The notes below the pieces were generated by a model, which was given only the letters and a program-made list of their open reading frames with translations, made no database searches and had not been told where the DNA came from. The position numbers and the translations under genes are program-made. A stretch of 64,000 nucleotides of DNA from Methanospirillum purgamenti. GTDB lineage: Archaea; Halobacteriota; Methanomicrobia; Methanomicrobiales; Methanospirillaceae. The stretch lies in NCBI RefSeq assembly GCF_018502485.1, contig NZ_CP075546.1; one strand, written 5' to 3'. This document shows positions 17,712 through 25,224 of this stretch, piece after piece; positions within the stretch are counted from its first letter, which is position 1; every line of letters starts with the position of its first letter.

Positions 17712-18317
17712 ATGAAAACCGTCTTTGTCAGGCAGGAGCGATGTGTCGGATGCAGGCATTGTGAGGTTGCCTGCGCCATAGAACACTCGAAGGGTAAGGG
17801 TTTACTCTCGACGATCCAGGAGGAAACAAAATCTTACCCACGCATCTTTGTTGAGGTCATTGACAATTACTTAAAATTCCCGAACCGTTGCAGACATTGT
17901 GATCCTGCTCCCTGTATGCAGGTCTGTCCAACCGGATCACTGTATCGGGATGAACAAACCGGCTCTGTTCTCATTGATTATCTAAAATGTATTGGATGTG
18001 CGGTCTGTGCAATGGCATGTCCCTTCGGTATTATTCAGTTTCAGAAGATCCAGAAATATGAAATGAACCGTGAAGTTAATGCAAAATGCGACAATTGTAT
18101 CGGAAGACTTGAGGAAGGAAAGATTCCAGCATGTGCTGAAGCGTGTAAAACATCTGCATTAGAATTTGGAGAGGCAAATGATCTTATCCGGATTGCGAGG
18201 ACGGATTTTACCAGTCGGATGATTACATCACGGGGAGCAGAGACCGAAGTTCCCGTCATTCCAGAGAACATCAGGGCATTTCAGAAAGTAATGGAGAAAC
18301 TTGCATCGTTATCATAA
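17712..18317 (+). CDS. cooF: CooF-like iron-sulfur electron-transfer protein
   Basis: A 201-residue polyferredoxin of the CooF/HycB type that carries electrons from CO dehydrogenase. It has four cysteine groups: CVGCRHCEVAC at 11-21, CRHCDPAPCMQVC near 60-72, CIGCAVCAMAC near 94-104, and CDNC with CAEAC near 120-140. Together these are enough for four [4Fe-4S] clusters. It is the first gene of a six-gene operon, 15 bp before cooS. Its position and cysteine layout match CooF of bacterial CO-oxidation loci rather than a stand-alone ferredoxin. Confidence 0.9.
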   Translation: MKTVFVRQERCVGCRHCEVACAIEHSKGKGLLSTIQEETKSYPRIFVEVIDNYLKFPNRCRHCDPAPCMQVCPTGSLYRDEQTGSVLIDYLKCIGCAVCAMACPFGIIQFQKIQKYEMNREVNAKCDNCIGRLEEGKIPACAEACKTSALEFGEANDLIRIARTDFTSRMITSRGAETEVPVIPENIRAFQKVMEKLASLS

Positions 18318-18332
18318 GAGGAGGGTGGAGAC

Positions 18333-20219
18333 ATGACAGATCAAGAGATAAGAGCAGAAGCAGAGAGAAGAGCATCTGACCGAACTGACCAGGAGATAAT
18401 CAGGAAAACACTGGATGAAGGAGTACAGACCGTCTGGGATAGGTTTGCCTTGCAACAGCCCCAGTGCGGATTCGGTCAACTTGGAGTTTGCTGTAATAAT
18501 TGTGCTATGGGCCCTTGTAGAATCGATCCTTTCGGAGGAAAGACTTCCCTTGGCGTATGCGGTGCAAATGTGGATACCATTGTTGCCAGAAATCTTCTCG
18601 ATGATTTGAGTGTGGGGGCTGCTGCCCATTCAGATCATGGGCGGGAGGTTGTCCAGGTTCTGCTTGAAACTGCTGAAGGTCATGGGCAAGGATACCAAAT
18701 CAAGGATGTAGAAAAGCTTCACCGGCTCGCAACCGAATACGGAATTCAGACAGATGGGCGGGCTACAAATGATATTGCAAAAGATCTTGCTCTAGGTATC
18801 CTTGAAGAATATGGCACCATTAAAAACAGGATCCAGTTAGCGGAACGGGCCCCTGAACAGACGAAAGAGATCTGGAGAAAAACCGGAATCATGCCCAGAA
18901 GCATTGATCGTGAAATCGTAGAGGCAATGCACCGGATTCACATGGGGGTTGATGCAGATTATGTAAATCTGCTCCTGCATGCGATGAGAACTTCACTCTC
19001 TGACGGGTGGGGAGGTTCTATGGCTGCCACGGAATGTTCTGACATCTTGTTTGGCACTCCGACTCCGCTCACATCCATCACGAACCTTGCAACACTCAGC
19101 AGGGATAGAGTCAACATTGTCCTTCACGGCCATAATCCACTTCTCTCTCAGATGATAGTCAATGTCGCTGAAGATCCTGAGCTTAAGCGAATGGCTGAAG
19201 AAAAAGGGGCAAAAGGAATCAATCTTGTTGGTATGTGCTGTACCGGGAATGAACTCCTCATGAGAAGTGGCATCCCCCTGGCTGGTTCATTTTTTGACCA
19301 GGAACTTGCTATTGCAACCGGAGCGGTCGAGGCAATGGTTGTTGATTATCAATGTATATATCACTCCATTCCACTAACTGCCGGTTGTTATCATACGAAG
19401 GTTTTTACGACCAGTACCAAGGGGAAGATTTCTGGAACAATTTATAAAGAGTTCAAACCAGAAAATGCCCGGGATACCGCTCATGAGATAATTAAACTGG
19501 CTATTGAGAACTTCCCGAACAGAAATCCGGACCGGGTCAGAATTCCTGAACGACCCATGAAGGTCATGGCAGGATTCTCAGAAGAGACTATCAGAAAAGC
19601 TCTTGGTGGAACATACAAACCCCTCATCGATGCCATCGTTGCCGGAACAATCAGAGGGTGTGTCGGAATTGTCGGATGCAATAATCCCAGGATTAAGCAG
19701 GATTATGGACATATAACTCTTGCAAAAGAACTCATTAAACGCAATATCCTGGTTGTCGAGACCGGATGCTCTGCAATAGCCTGTGGGAAAGCCGGTCTTT
19801 TAGTTCCTGAAGCTGCAGATCTTGCCGGAGAAGGACTTGCTTCAGTCTGCAGATTGCTTGGTATTCCGCCAGTCCTCCATATGGGATCCTGTGTTGACTG
19901 CTCGAGAATTCTCGTATTAGCAGCAAACATCGCAAAAGAACTCGGTGTAGGTATCGGGGATCTCCCAATCGGTGGAGCCGCTCCTGAATGGTACTCCCAG
20001 AAAGCCATCTCCATCGGTACCTACTTTGTCTCATCCGGTGTCTACACAGTCCTCGGTATCCCACCAAAAATCTTTGGCAGCAGTAATGTTCTGAATCTAC
20101 TCGCCGACGGTGTGAAGGGAATTACAAATTCTGCATTTGCAGTTGAGCCGGATCCCCTGAAAACCGCCGATCTCCTTGAAGCAGAGATCAACCGGAAGAG
20201 AAAAGCACTGAACATCTAA
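18333..20219 (+). CDS. cooS: Ni,Fe carbon monoxide dehydrogenase, monofunctional catalytic subunit
   Basis: CooS interconverts CO and CO2 at a NiFe4S4 C-cluster. The 628-residue chain has the D/B-cluster cysteines at its N-terminus (C45, C53, C54, C57, C62 in CGFGQLGVCCNNCAMGPC). All the C-cluster ligand contexts are present: the histidine in LHGHNPLLS, then GMCCTGNE, DYQCIYHS, VGCNNPR, TGCSAIACGKAG and MGSCVDCSR. The catalytic lysine context SQKAISIG is also present. GGAGG precedes the ATG. No acetyl-CoA synthase, corrinoid protein or Cdh-type alpha subunit lies nearby, so this is the bacterial-style stand-alone enzyme, probably acquired by transfer. Confidence 0.95.
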   Translation: MTDQEIRAEAERRASDRTDQEIIRKTLDEGVQTVWDRFALQQPQCGFGQLGVCCNNCAMGPCRIDPFGGKTSLGVCGANVDTIVARNLLDDLSVGAAAHSDHGREVVQVLLETAEGHGQGYQIKDVEKLHRLATEYGIQTDGRATNDIAKDLALGILEEYGTIKNRIQLAERAPEQTKEIWRKTGIMPRSIDREIVEAMHRIHMGVDADYVNLLLHAMRTSLSDGWGGSMAATECSDILFGTPTPLTSITNLATLSRDRVNIVLHGHNPLLSQMIVNVAEDPELKRMAEEKGAKGINLVGMCCTGNELLMRSGIPLAGSFFDQELAIATGAVEAMVVDYQCIYHSIPLTAGCYHTKVFTTSTKGKISGTIYKEFKPENARDTAHEIIKLAIENFPNRNPDRVRIPERPMKVMAGFSEETIRKALGGTYKPLIDAIVAGTIRGCVGIVGCNNPRIKQDYGHITLAKELIKRNILVVETGCSAIACGKAGLLVPEAADLAGEGLASVCRLLGIPPVLHMGSCVDCSRILVLAANIAKELGVGIGDLPIGGAAPEWYSQKAISIGTYFVSSGVYTVLGIPPKIFGSSNVLNLLADGVKGITNSAFAVEPDPLKTADLLEAEINRKRKALNI

Positions 20220-20240
20220 CCTTCCTTTTTGGAGAACATA

Positions 20241-20723
20241 ATGGATGAAAAGACGCTTGACGGAATTATTGACAAATATCCCTATCCTTCCGGCAGAACT
20301 TTGGGAATTTTGCGGGAGATTCAGATACATGAACGACATATCCCCATGGATACCCTGAAGCAGGTCTCAGAAAAATTACAGGTTCCTCTTTCTGAACTCT
20401 TTGCTCTTGTTACTTTTTACTCATTTTTCAGTCTGAAACCAGTTGGAGAGCACCTGATTACCGTCTGTATGGGGACTCCCTGCCATGTAAAAGGAGCAGA
20501 GATAATTTTAAAGACCATTGAAGAACATCTCGGGTTGTCAGGAGATACACAAGATGGCAAATATCTTCAGACAACACCGGATAACAAATTCACGGTTGAG
20601 ATTGCACGGTGTTTTGGAGCATGCAGTATGGCTCCCGTGCTCCATGTTGACGGAGACCTGCATGGATACGTAACTCCTGAAAGAATACCTGATATATTAG
20701 AGATGTACGGGTGGACGCGATGA
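20241..20723 (+). CDS. NuoE/HydC-like [2Fe-2S] thioredoxin-fold subunit
   Basis: A 160-residue protein matching the 24-kDa subunit of complex I and the C subunit of NAD-linked hydrogenases. The N-terminal helical part has LGILREIQIHERHIP, then LFALVTFYSFFS. The thioredoxin-like part binds one [2Fe-2S] cluster through C76 and C81 (CMGTPC) and a CFGAC pair near 123-127. It passes electrons between FMN in the next subunit and other clusters. The start at 20241 follows GGAG at 20231-20234; an upstream in-frame TTG at 20229 is rejected. Its stop overlaps the start of the next gene (ATGA). Confidence 0.9.
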   Translation: MDEKTLDGIIDKYPYPSGRTLGILREIQIHERHIPMDTLKQVSEKLQVPLSELFALVTFYSFFSLKPVGEHLITVCMGTPCHVKGAEIILKTIEEHLGLSGDTQDGKYLQTTPDNKFTVEIARCFGACSMAPVLHVDGDLHGYVTPERIPDILEMYGWTR

Positions 20724-22408
20724 GGATTCAAACACCCGAAGATCTTGACTCAGTTCGAAAAAATGGGCTGAAAAAAATCCAGCCAGGAAGACCCAGGATC
20801 GGGATTGGAACATCATCATGCGGGATAGCTGTCGGAGGCATAGCTCTGTATGACAGGATCAATGAGATAGTTCAAAATGAAAACCATGACATCTCACTTG
20901 TGAAGACCGGATGTATCGGGTTTTGCAAAGAGGAACCAATTGTATCGGTCAGCATCCCGGGTAAAGCCCTTGTTTTACTTCGAAAGGTGCACCAGGAAGA
21001 TGCAGAGAGGGTTATATCCCTCGCTCTTCAAGGTGATGTTCCCTCTGATCGGGTGCTCTGTAAAATTTCCGACTGGGACCATATCACAGGCAACCTTGTG
21101 TATGGGAACGGATTCGATAGTATTCCTGAATATGAAGAGATACCATTTTTCGCCCATCAGAAAAAAGTAATCCTTCGGGACAGCGGCCTTATTAATCCAG
21201 AAGACATTGACGAGTACATTGGCATTGGTGGATACTTTGCAGCATTTAAGGCACTTACGAGCATGGAACCTGATGCTATCATCGATGAGGTGAAGCGATC
21301 AGGTCTTCGGGGACGGGGAGGTGCCGGATTTCCTGCTGGCCTGAAATGGGAGATCACGAAAAAAGCACCCGGCGAAGAGAAATATATCGTCTGCAATGCC
21401 GATGAAGGAGACCCTGGTGCGTACATGAACCGGAACGAGATGGAAAGTGATCCCCATATGCTTCTTGAGGGGATGCTCATCGGGGCATTTGCCATGGGAG
21501 TTCATGAGGGGCTGATTTACATCAGGGCCGAGTATCCACTCGCTATCGAACGTCTCATGCTTGCCCTGGACCAGGCACGATCATATGGATTGCTTGGAAA
21601 AAATATCTTCAATACTGGATTTGATTTTGATATCCGGATAGCAACCGGTGCAGGAGCATTTGTCTGTGGAGAATCAACCGCACTTGCAGCATCCATCGAA
21701 GGAAAAACCGGCAGACCACGTCTCAGGCCCCCACGACTAACCGAAAAAGGAGTCTTTGGAAAGCCAACTGATCTCAATAATGTTGAAACCTGGTGTAATG
21801 TCCCGGTTATCATTGCCAAAGGAGCATCCTGGTATTCATCAATTGGTGCAAAGGGAAACACCGGTACTAAGGTCTTTTCACTGGTTGGAAAGGTTGATAA
21901 TGTCGGAATGGTCGAAGTGCCTCTGGGAACATCCCTGCATTCGATCATCTATGATATCGGAAATGGTGGAGCACTGGGAAGAGAGGTGAAGGCAGTCCAG
22001 ACCGGGGGTCCGTCAGGAGGGTGTATCCCGGTCAGACTCTTTGATACTCCGGTTGATTTTGAAAACCTGAATAAAGTTGGTACCATGATGGGATCAGGAG
22101 GGCTTGTGGTGATGGATGAGGATACCAACATGGTTGACATTGCCCGGTACTTCATTAATTTTGCATCAGGCGAATCATGCGGAAAATGTGTCCCCTGCCG
22201 GGAAGGTCTCAAACATATGCTCCTTATTCTGAACCGGATTGTCGCTGGGAAGGGCACTCATGAGGATATCAACCTGCTCAAAGAATTGTCAGAAACGGTT
22301 CAGAAGACATCCTTGTGTGGCCTTGGGCAGACTGCACCGAATCCGGTTCTGACCACGATGCAGTATTTTCTCGAGGAATATGATGACCTCATCTCACCGG
22401 AGGCCTGA
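20720..22408 (+). CDS. NuoF/HydB-like FMN- and NAD(P)-binding diaphorase subunit
   Basis: A 562-residue flavoprotein. An N-terminal thioredoxin-like ferredoxin region (SSCGIAVGG, TGCIGFC) is followed by the FMN/NADH-binding core: GRGGAGFPAGLKW near 196, CNADEGDPGAYMNR and GAGAFVCGESTAL. An SLBB segment follows, and a [4Fe-4S] site CGKCVPC near 487 lies in the ESCGKC...CREGLKHML context. It lacks the extra C-terminal 2[4Fe-4S] domain of electron-bifurcating HydB proteins. The expected reaction is electron transfer between NAD(P)(H) and iron-sulfur partners. The ATG at 20720 overlaps the previous stop; a GTG at 20711 is an alternative. Confidence 0.9.
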   Translation: MRIQTPEDLDSVRKNGLKKIQPGRPRIGIGTSSCGIAVGGIALYDRINEIVQNENHDISLVKTGCIGFCKEEPIVSVSIPGKALVLLRKVHQEDAERVISLALQGDVPSDRVLCKISDWDHITGNLVYGNGFDSIPEYEEIPFFAHQKKVILRDSGLINPEDIDEYIGIGGYFAAFKALTSMEPDAIIDEVKRSGLRGRGGAGFPAGLKWEITKKAPGEEKYIVCNADEGDPGAYMNRNEMESDPHMLLEGMLIGAFAMGVHEGLIYIRAEYPLAIERLMLALDQARSYGLLGKNIFNTGFDFDIRIATGAGAFVCGESTALAASIEGKTGRPRLRPPRLTEKGVFGKPTDLNNVETWCNVPVIIAKGASWYSSIGAKGNTGTKVFSLVGKVDNVGMVEVPLGTSLHSIIYDIGNGGALGREVKAVQTGGPSGGCIPVRLFDTPVDFENLNKVGTMMGSGGLVVMDEDTNMVDIARYFINFASGESCGKCVPCREGLKHMLLILNRIVAGKGTHEDINLLKELSETVQKTSLCGLGQTAPNPVLTTMQYFLEEYDDLISPEA

Positions 22409-22409
22409 T

Positions 22410-23222
22410 ATGTCACTATTCGGCTCCATGAACCGGATGGTTACCATCACCATCAACAAAAATCAATACCTGGCTGAGGAGGGAGAAATATTCCTATTAA
22501 CCGCTATGAGGCTGAATATTGACATTCCTCATCTCTGCTATGAAAAAGCCCTTGAACCGTATGGCGCCTGCCGTCTTTGCATGGTTGATGTGGTCACCTG
22601 TGGAAAGACGACAATGACTCCTGCTTGTACCATCAAAGTCCACAATGGTCTTGAAATCCTGACCGATACCCCGGAGATCATAAAACACCGAAGCCTGCTC
22701 TTTGAACTCTACCTGGCTGAAGCACCAAAATCAGAAGTAATCCGTGAGATGGCTGCAAAATACGGAGTCACAAAGACCAGGTTTCTTAAGAAAATCGTTC
22801 ATGATGACCCGCTTCTTGGAAAATGTATTCTCTGCGGATTATGTGTCAGGGTATGTAATGAGATCATGGGTACATGTGCAATCAATTTCATCAACCGGGG
22901 GCCATATACTGTTATCAATACACCTTTTTTTGAACAGAATCCGGACTGTGCAGGATGTGCTGCCTGTGCCCAGGTTTGTCCGACGAATGCTATCGTATTT
23001 GATGATCGGGGTTCGAACCGGATCATGCAATCATGGTCCCATACAACAGTTCCTCTTGCAACATGCTCATCATGTAGGAAGTCATTTGCTCCGGAGAAAC
23101 TTATGCAAAAGGTGCTGAACAACCTTGAACCTGCAATCATCGAAGAGATCAGAACCCTGTGCCCTGAATGCAGGAGAAAATTAATCACCCGAAAAGAGGT
23201 AGGGAAAATCCCAAAATCCTGA
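22410..23222 (+). CDS. NuoG/HydA-N-terminal-like iron-sulfur subunit
   Basis: A 270-residue protein that corresponds to the iron-sulfur front end of NuoG or of NAD-linked hydrogenase HydA without the catalytic domain. It has a plant-type [2Fe-2S] domain (CYEKALEPYGACRLC, later PACT), a His-cluster-like stretch, and two [4Fe-4S] motifs (CILCGLCVRVC and CAGCAACAQVC). A C-terminal pair of CxxC motifs (CSSC, CPEC) could bind zinc or iron. The ATG at 22410 is fixed by GGAGG at 22399-22403; an in-frame ATG at 22380 inside the previous gene is rejected. It probably wires CooF to the diaphorase. Confidence 0.87.
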   Translation: MSLFGSMNRMVTITINKNQYLAEEGEIFLLTAMRLNIDIPHLCYEKALEPYGACRLCMVDVVTCGKTTMTPACTIKVHNGLEILTDTPEIIKHRSLLFELYLAEAPKSEVIREMAAKYGVTKTRFLKKIVHDDPLLGKCILCGLCVRVCNEIMGTCAINFINRGPYTVINTPFFEQNPDCAGCAACAQVCPTNAIVFDDRGSNRIMQSWSHTTVPLATCSSCRKSFAPEKLMQKVLNNLEPAIIEEIRTLCPECRRKLITRKEVGKIPKS

Positions 23223-23262
23223 TATTATTCTTAAAAACCGTATTGAGGAGTAAAATAAAACA

Positions 23263-24081
23263 ATGAGCACTCATGGATTTCGGGTTGTCATCACCGGGAA
23301 AGGGGGCGTTGGAAAGACAACGATAACCTCACTCCTCTCTCATCTTTTTGCAGCAAGAGGATATTCCGTCCTGGCAGTTGATGAAGATCCCCAGATGAAC
23401 CTTCCCTACGCTATCGGTGTCTCTCCCGAAGATGCTGAATCGATTGTCCCGCTCTCAAAAAACCTGGATTATATTGAGGAAAAAACCGGAGCCAGACCTG
23501 ATTCCGGATATGGTCTCATGCTCTCCCTTAATCCGGATGTATCAGATGTAGTTGAGCGATTTGGCATGAAAGGGCCGGATGGTGTCAACATCCTGGTTAT
23601 GGGAACCGTAGTAAAAGCTGCTACCGGATGTCTTTGTCCGGAGAACACCCTGCTTGACGCAGTCATGAGACATATCAACCTGCGGGAAGGGGAGATAATT
23701 CTCATGGACACCCAGGCCGGAGTTGAGCATTTTGGACGGGCACTTGCGAAAGGCTTTAATCAAGCGGTTCTGGTTGCAGATCCGACATATAACGCAGTTC
23801 AGGTTGTGAAACATGCAGCAGAACTTGCCAGGGAACTGGAGATACCAGACATTCACCTGGTCGTCAACCGGGTCAGATCGCCCGGAGATATATCACGGGT
23901 TGACAGATTACTTGCCGATTATGAAGGGTATTTTTCGGGGAAATTTTACATTCCGTATGATGAGATGATGCTTCTCTATGATCCGGATGTACGACCAATG
24001 CTTGAGGAACAGTCAGAATTTGTGGATGGTGTCAGGGAACTTTTGATATCTCTTGAGATGCATGGGCTTATGAGAACGTGA
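23263..24081 (+). CDS. cooC: CooC-type Ni-insertion ATPase for CO dehydrogenase
   Basis: A 272-residue MinD/SIMIBI-class ATPase needed to load nickel into CooS. The deviant Walker A is GKGGVGKTT at 12-20. The nickel-binding CxC motif of CooC is present as C123 and C125 in GCLCPENTLL, followed by a LMDTQAGVEHFGR switch region. It is the last gene of the operon, 40 bp after the NuoG-like gene, and is followed by a T-rich stretch at 24105-24119 that probably ends transcription. Confidence 0.93.
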   Translation: MSTHGFRVVITGKGGVGKTTITSLLSHLFAARGYSVLAVDEDPQMNLPYAIGVSPEDAESIVPLSKNLDYIEEKTGARPDSGYGLMLSLNPDVSDVVERFGMKGPDGVNILVMGTVVKAATGCLCPENTLLDAVMRHINLREGEIILMDTQAGVEHFGRALAKGFNQAVLVADPTYNAVQVVKHAAELARELEIPDIHLVVNRVRSPGDISRVDRLLADYEGYFSGKFYIPYDEMMLLYDPDVRPMLEEQSEFVDGVRELLISLEMHGLMRT

Positions 24082-24124
24082 AAAAAGACCGATGAATGAG
24101 TTCATATTTTTATTTTTTATCCTT

Positions 24125-24452
24125 ATGACATCAAATTTAATCTCTAATAATACACCATATTTCACATCATATATCTACTCTCTCTCCTTCTGAAGATATT
24201 CGATCAGTAACTGATCTCAAGCGTCACACTTGGGAGATCCTGGATCATATTCATACAACTGGTCGCCCGGTTTTCCTTACCGTCAATGGCCGTGCAGTTT
24301 CTGTATTGCTTGATGTAAAAGAGTATGAAAAATAGATTCATGCCGGGAATATTGCCCGATTACTTGCATTTGCAGAACCGGATATAGAACAAGGAAAAAC
24401 CAGAATGTTTAGTTCCTTTATCCAAGAGTTCAAGCTTGATAACGCCATTTGA
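24125..24452 (+). pseudogene. Remnant of a Phd/YefM-type antitoxin gene
   Basis: From 24189 a frame encodes SEDIRSVTDLKRHTWEILD, then GRPVFLTVNGRAVSVLLDVKEYEK, the typical core of Phd/YefM antitoxins (DNA-binding, neutralises a toxin nuclease). It meets an in-frame TAG at 24333-24335. After the stop the same frame continues for 39 codons with family-like sequence to TGA at 24450-24452. No start codon exists in this frame. An ATG at 24125 opens a frame offset by one that reaches a CT repeat (about 24176-24187); loss of one CT unit would explain the shift. No toxin gene is adjacent. Two lesions make this a dead gene. Confidence 0.65.
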
Positions 24453-24463
24453 GATTGTATATT

Positions 24464-25105
24464 TTAATCAATAAGCAGAAGAGCCATTAATTCAGGATGT
24501 CCGATAACAGGAAAACGGATTGGCATTCCTGCTGCCTCTGCTGTCTTTTTCATATTTATTCCAACCGCATGTTCAGTCATACGTGCCTGTGTCGGATGAA
24601 GACAGAGCCCTTTTTCAACATTGCATGTTTCACATAATCTGCAGGATCCGTTCATAAACGCCAGTGCAAACGTATATCCTGCATTAAAGGCCAGCCGTTC
24701 CAGTTCTAACATCATGGGAGAGAAGTTCTTTGTGCCATTAAAGTGATCAGTCCAGAAATCCTGTGCCTTCCTTTTTTTATCCTCCGGAGCTTTTGGGTCA
24801 AGCCAATATCGGTATATTGAACAGATAATATCAGGCTCGGCTACAGCTGGTGAGAGATATTTTACTAAAAGTGCATATTGGTATTCACTGACTATCTTTC
24901 GGAACTGGTCAGGTGTGGGAACATATGGAGGACAAGTGAGTTTTTTACCATACGATATACAGCCACTTTTGCACTTCAGGGCTACTCGATCTTCCACACA
25001 GATATGGGATGCTGGAATTATTTTCGCGTCGGCTGCACCCATTTCAAGGGCTTTTTTCACAAGAAATGAAAAATCATCATCGTCATTCATATGTGAATCA
25101 GACAT
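24464..25105 (-). CDS. DUF2284 predicted metal-binding protein
   Basis: A 213-residue protein of the DUF2284 family, common in methanogens and anaerobic bacteria. Conserved cysteines are arranged as CKSGCISYGKKLTCPP near residues 50-65 and CRLCETCNVEKGLCLHP near 155-171. These could hold an iron-sulfur cluster or zinc; no activity is established for the family. There is no membrane segment. It is convergent with the antitoxin remnant and divergent from the glycosidase gene. Confidence 0.8.
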   Translation of the reverse strand: MSDSHMNDDDDFSFLVKKALEMGAADAKIIPASHICVEDRVALKCKSGCISYGKKLTCPPYVPTPDQFRKIVSEYQYALLVKYLSPAVAEPDIICSIYRYWLDPKAPEDKKRKAQDFWTDHFNGTKNFSPMMLELERLAFNAGYTFALAFMNGSCRLCETCNVEKGLCLHPTQARMTEHAVGINMKKTAEAAGMPIRFPVIGHPELMALLLID

Positions 25106-25224
25106 AAAAATCCAGTAAGAATATATGGGTTTATGGTATGAGAATCCTTCTCAACCCTACTGTTAATAGACAATTAATTTGACGAACACAAATGATTATC
25201 CATCTCAGCGATTTAATTTCTGTC

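Noticed and set aside
20720..22408. F420-binding (FrhB/FpoF-like) role for the diaphorase flavoprotein.
   Set aside because: The sequence has the NuoF FMN/NADH core rather than an FrhB domain.
17712..24081. A CODH/acetyl-CoA synthase (Cdh) operon of methanogenesis.
   Set aside because: No acetyl-CoA synthase, corrinoid or Cdh-type subunits are present, and CooS has the bacterial monofunctional layout.
24333..24335. In-frame TAG as a pyrrolysine codon in the antitoxin-like frame (and the TAG at 42839).
   Set aside because: Both genes carry additional frameshifts, neither family uses pyrrolysine, and no pyrrolysine genes are visible; nonsense mutation is simpler.
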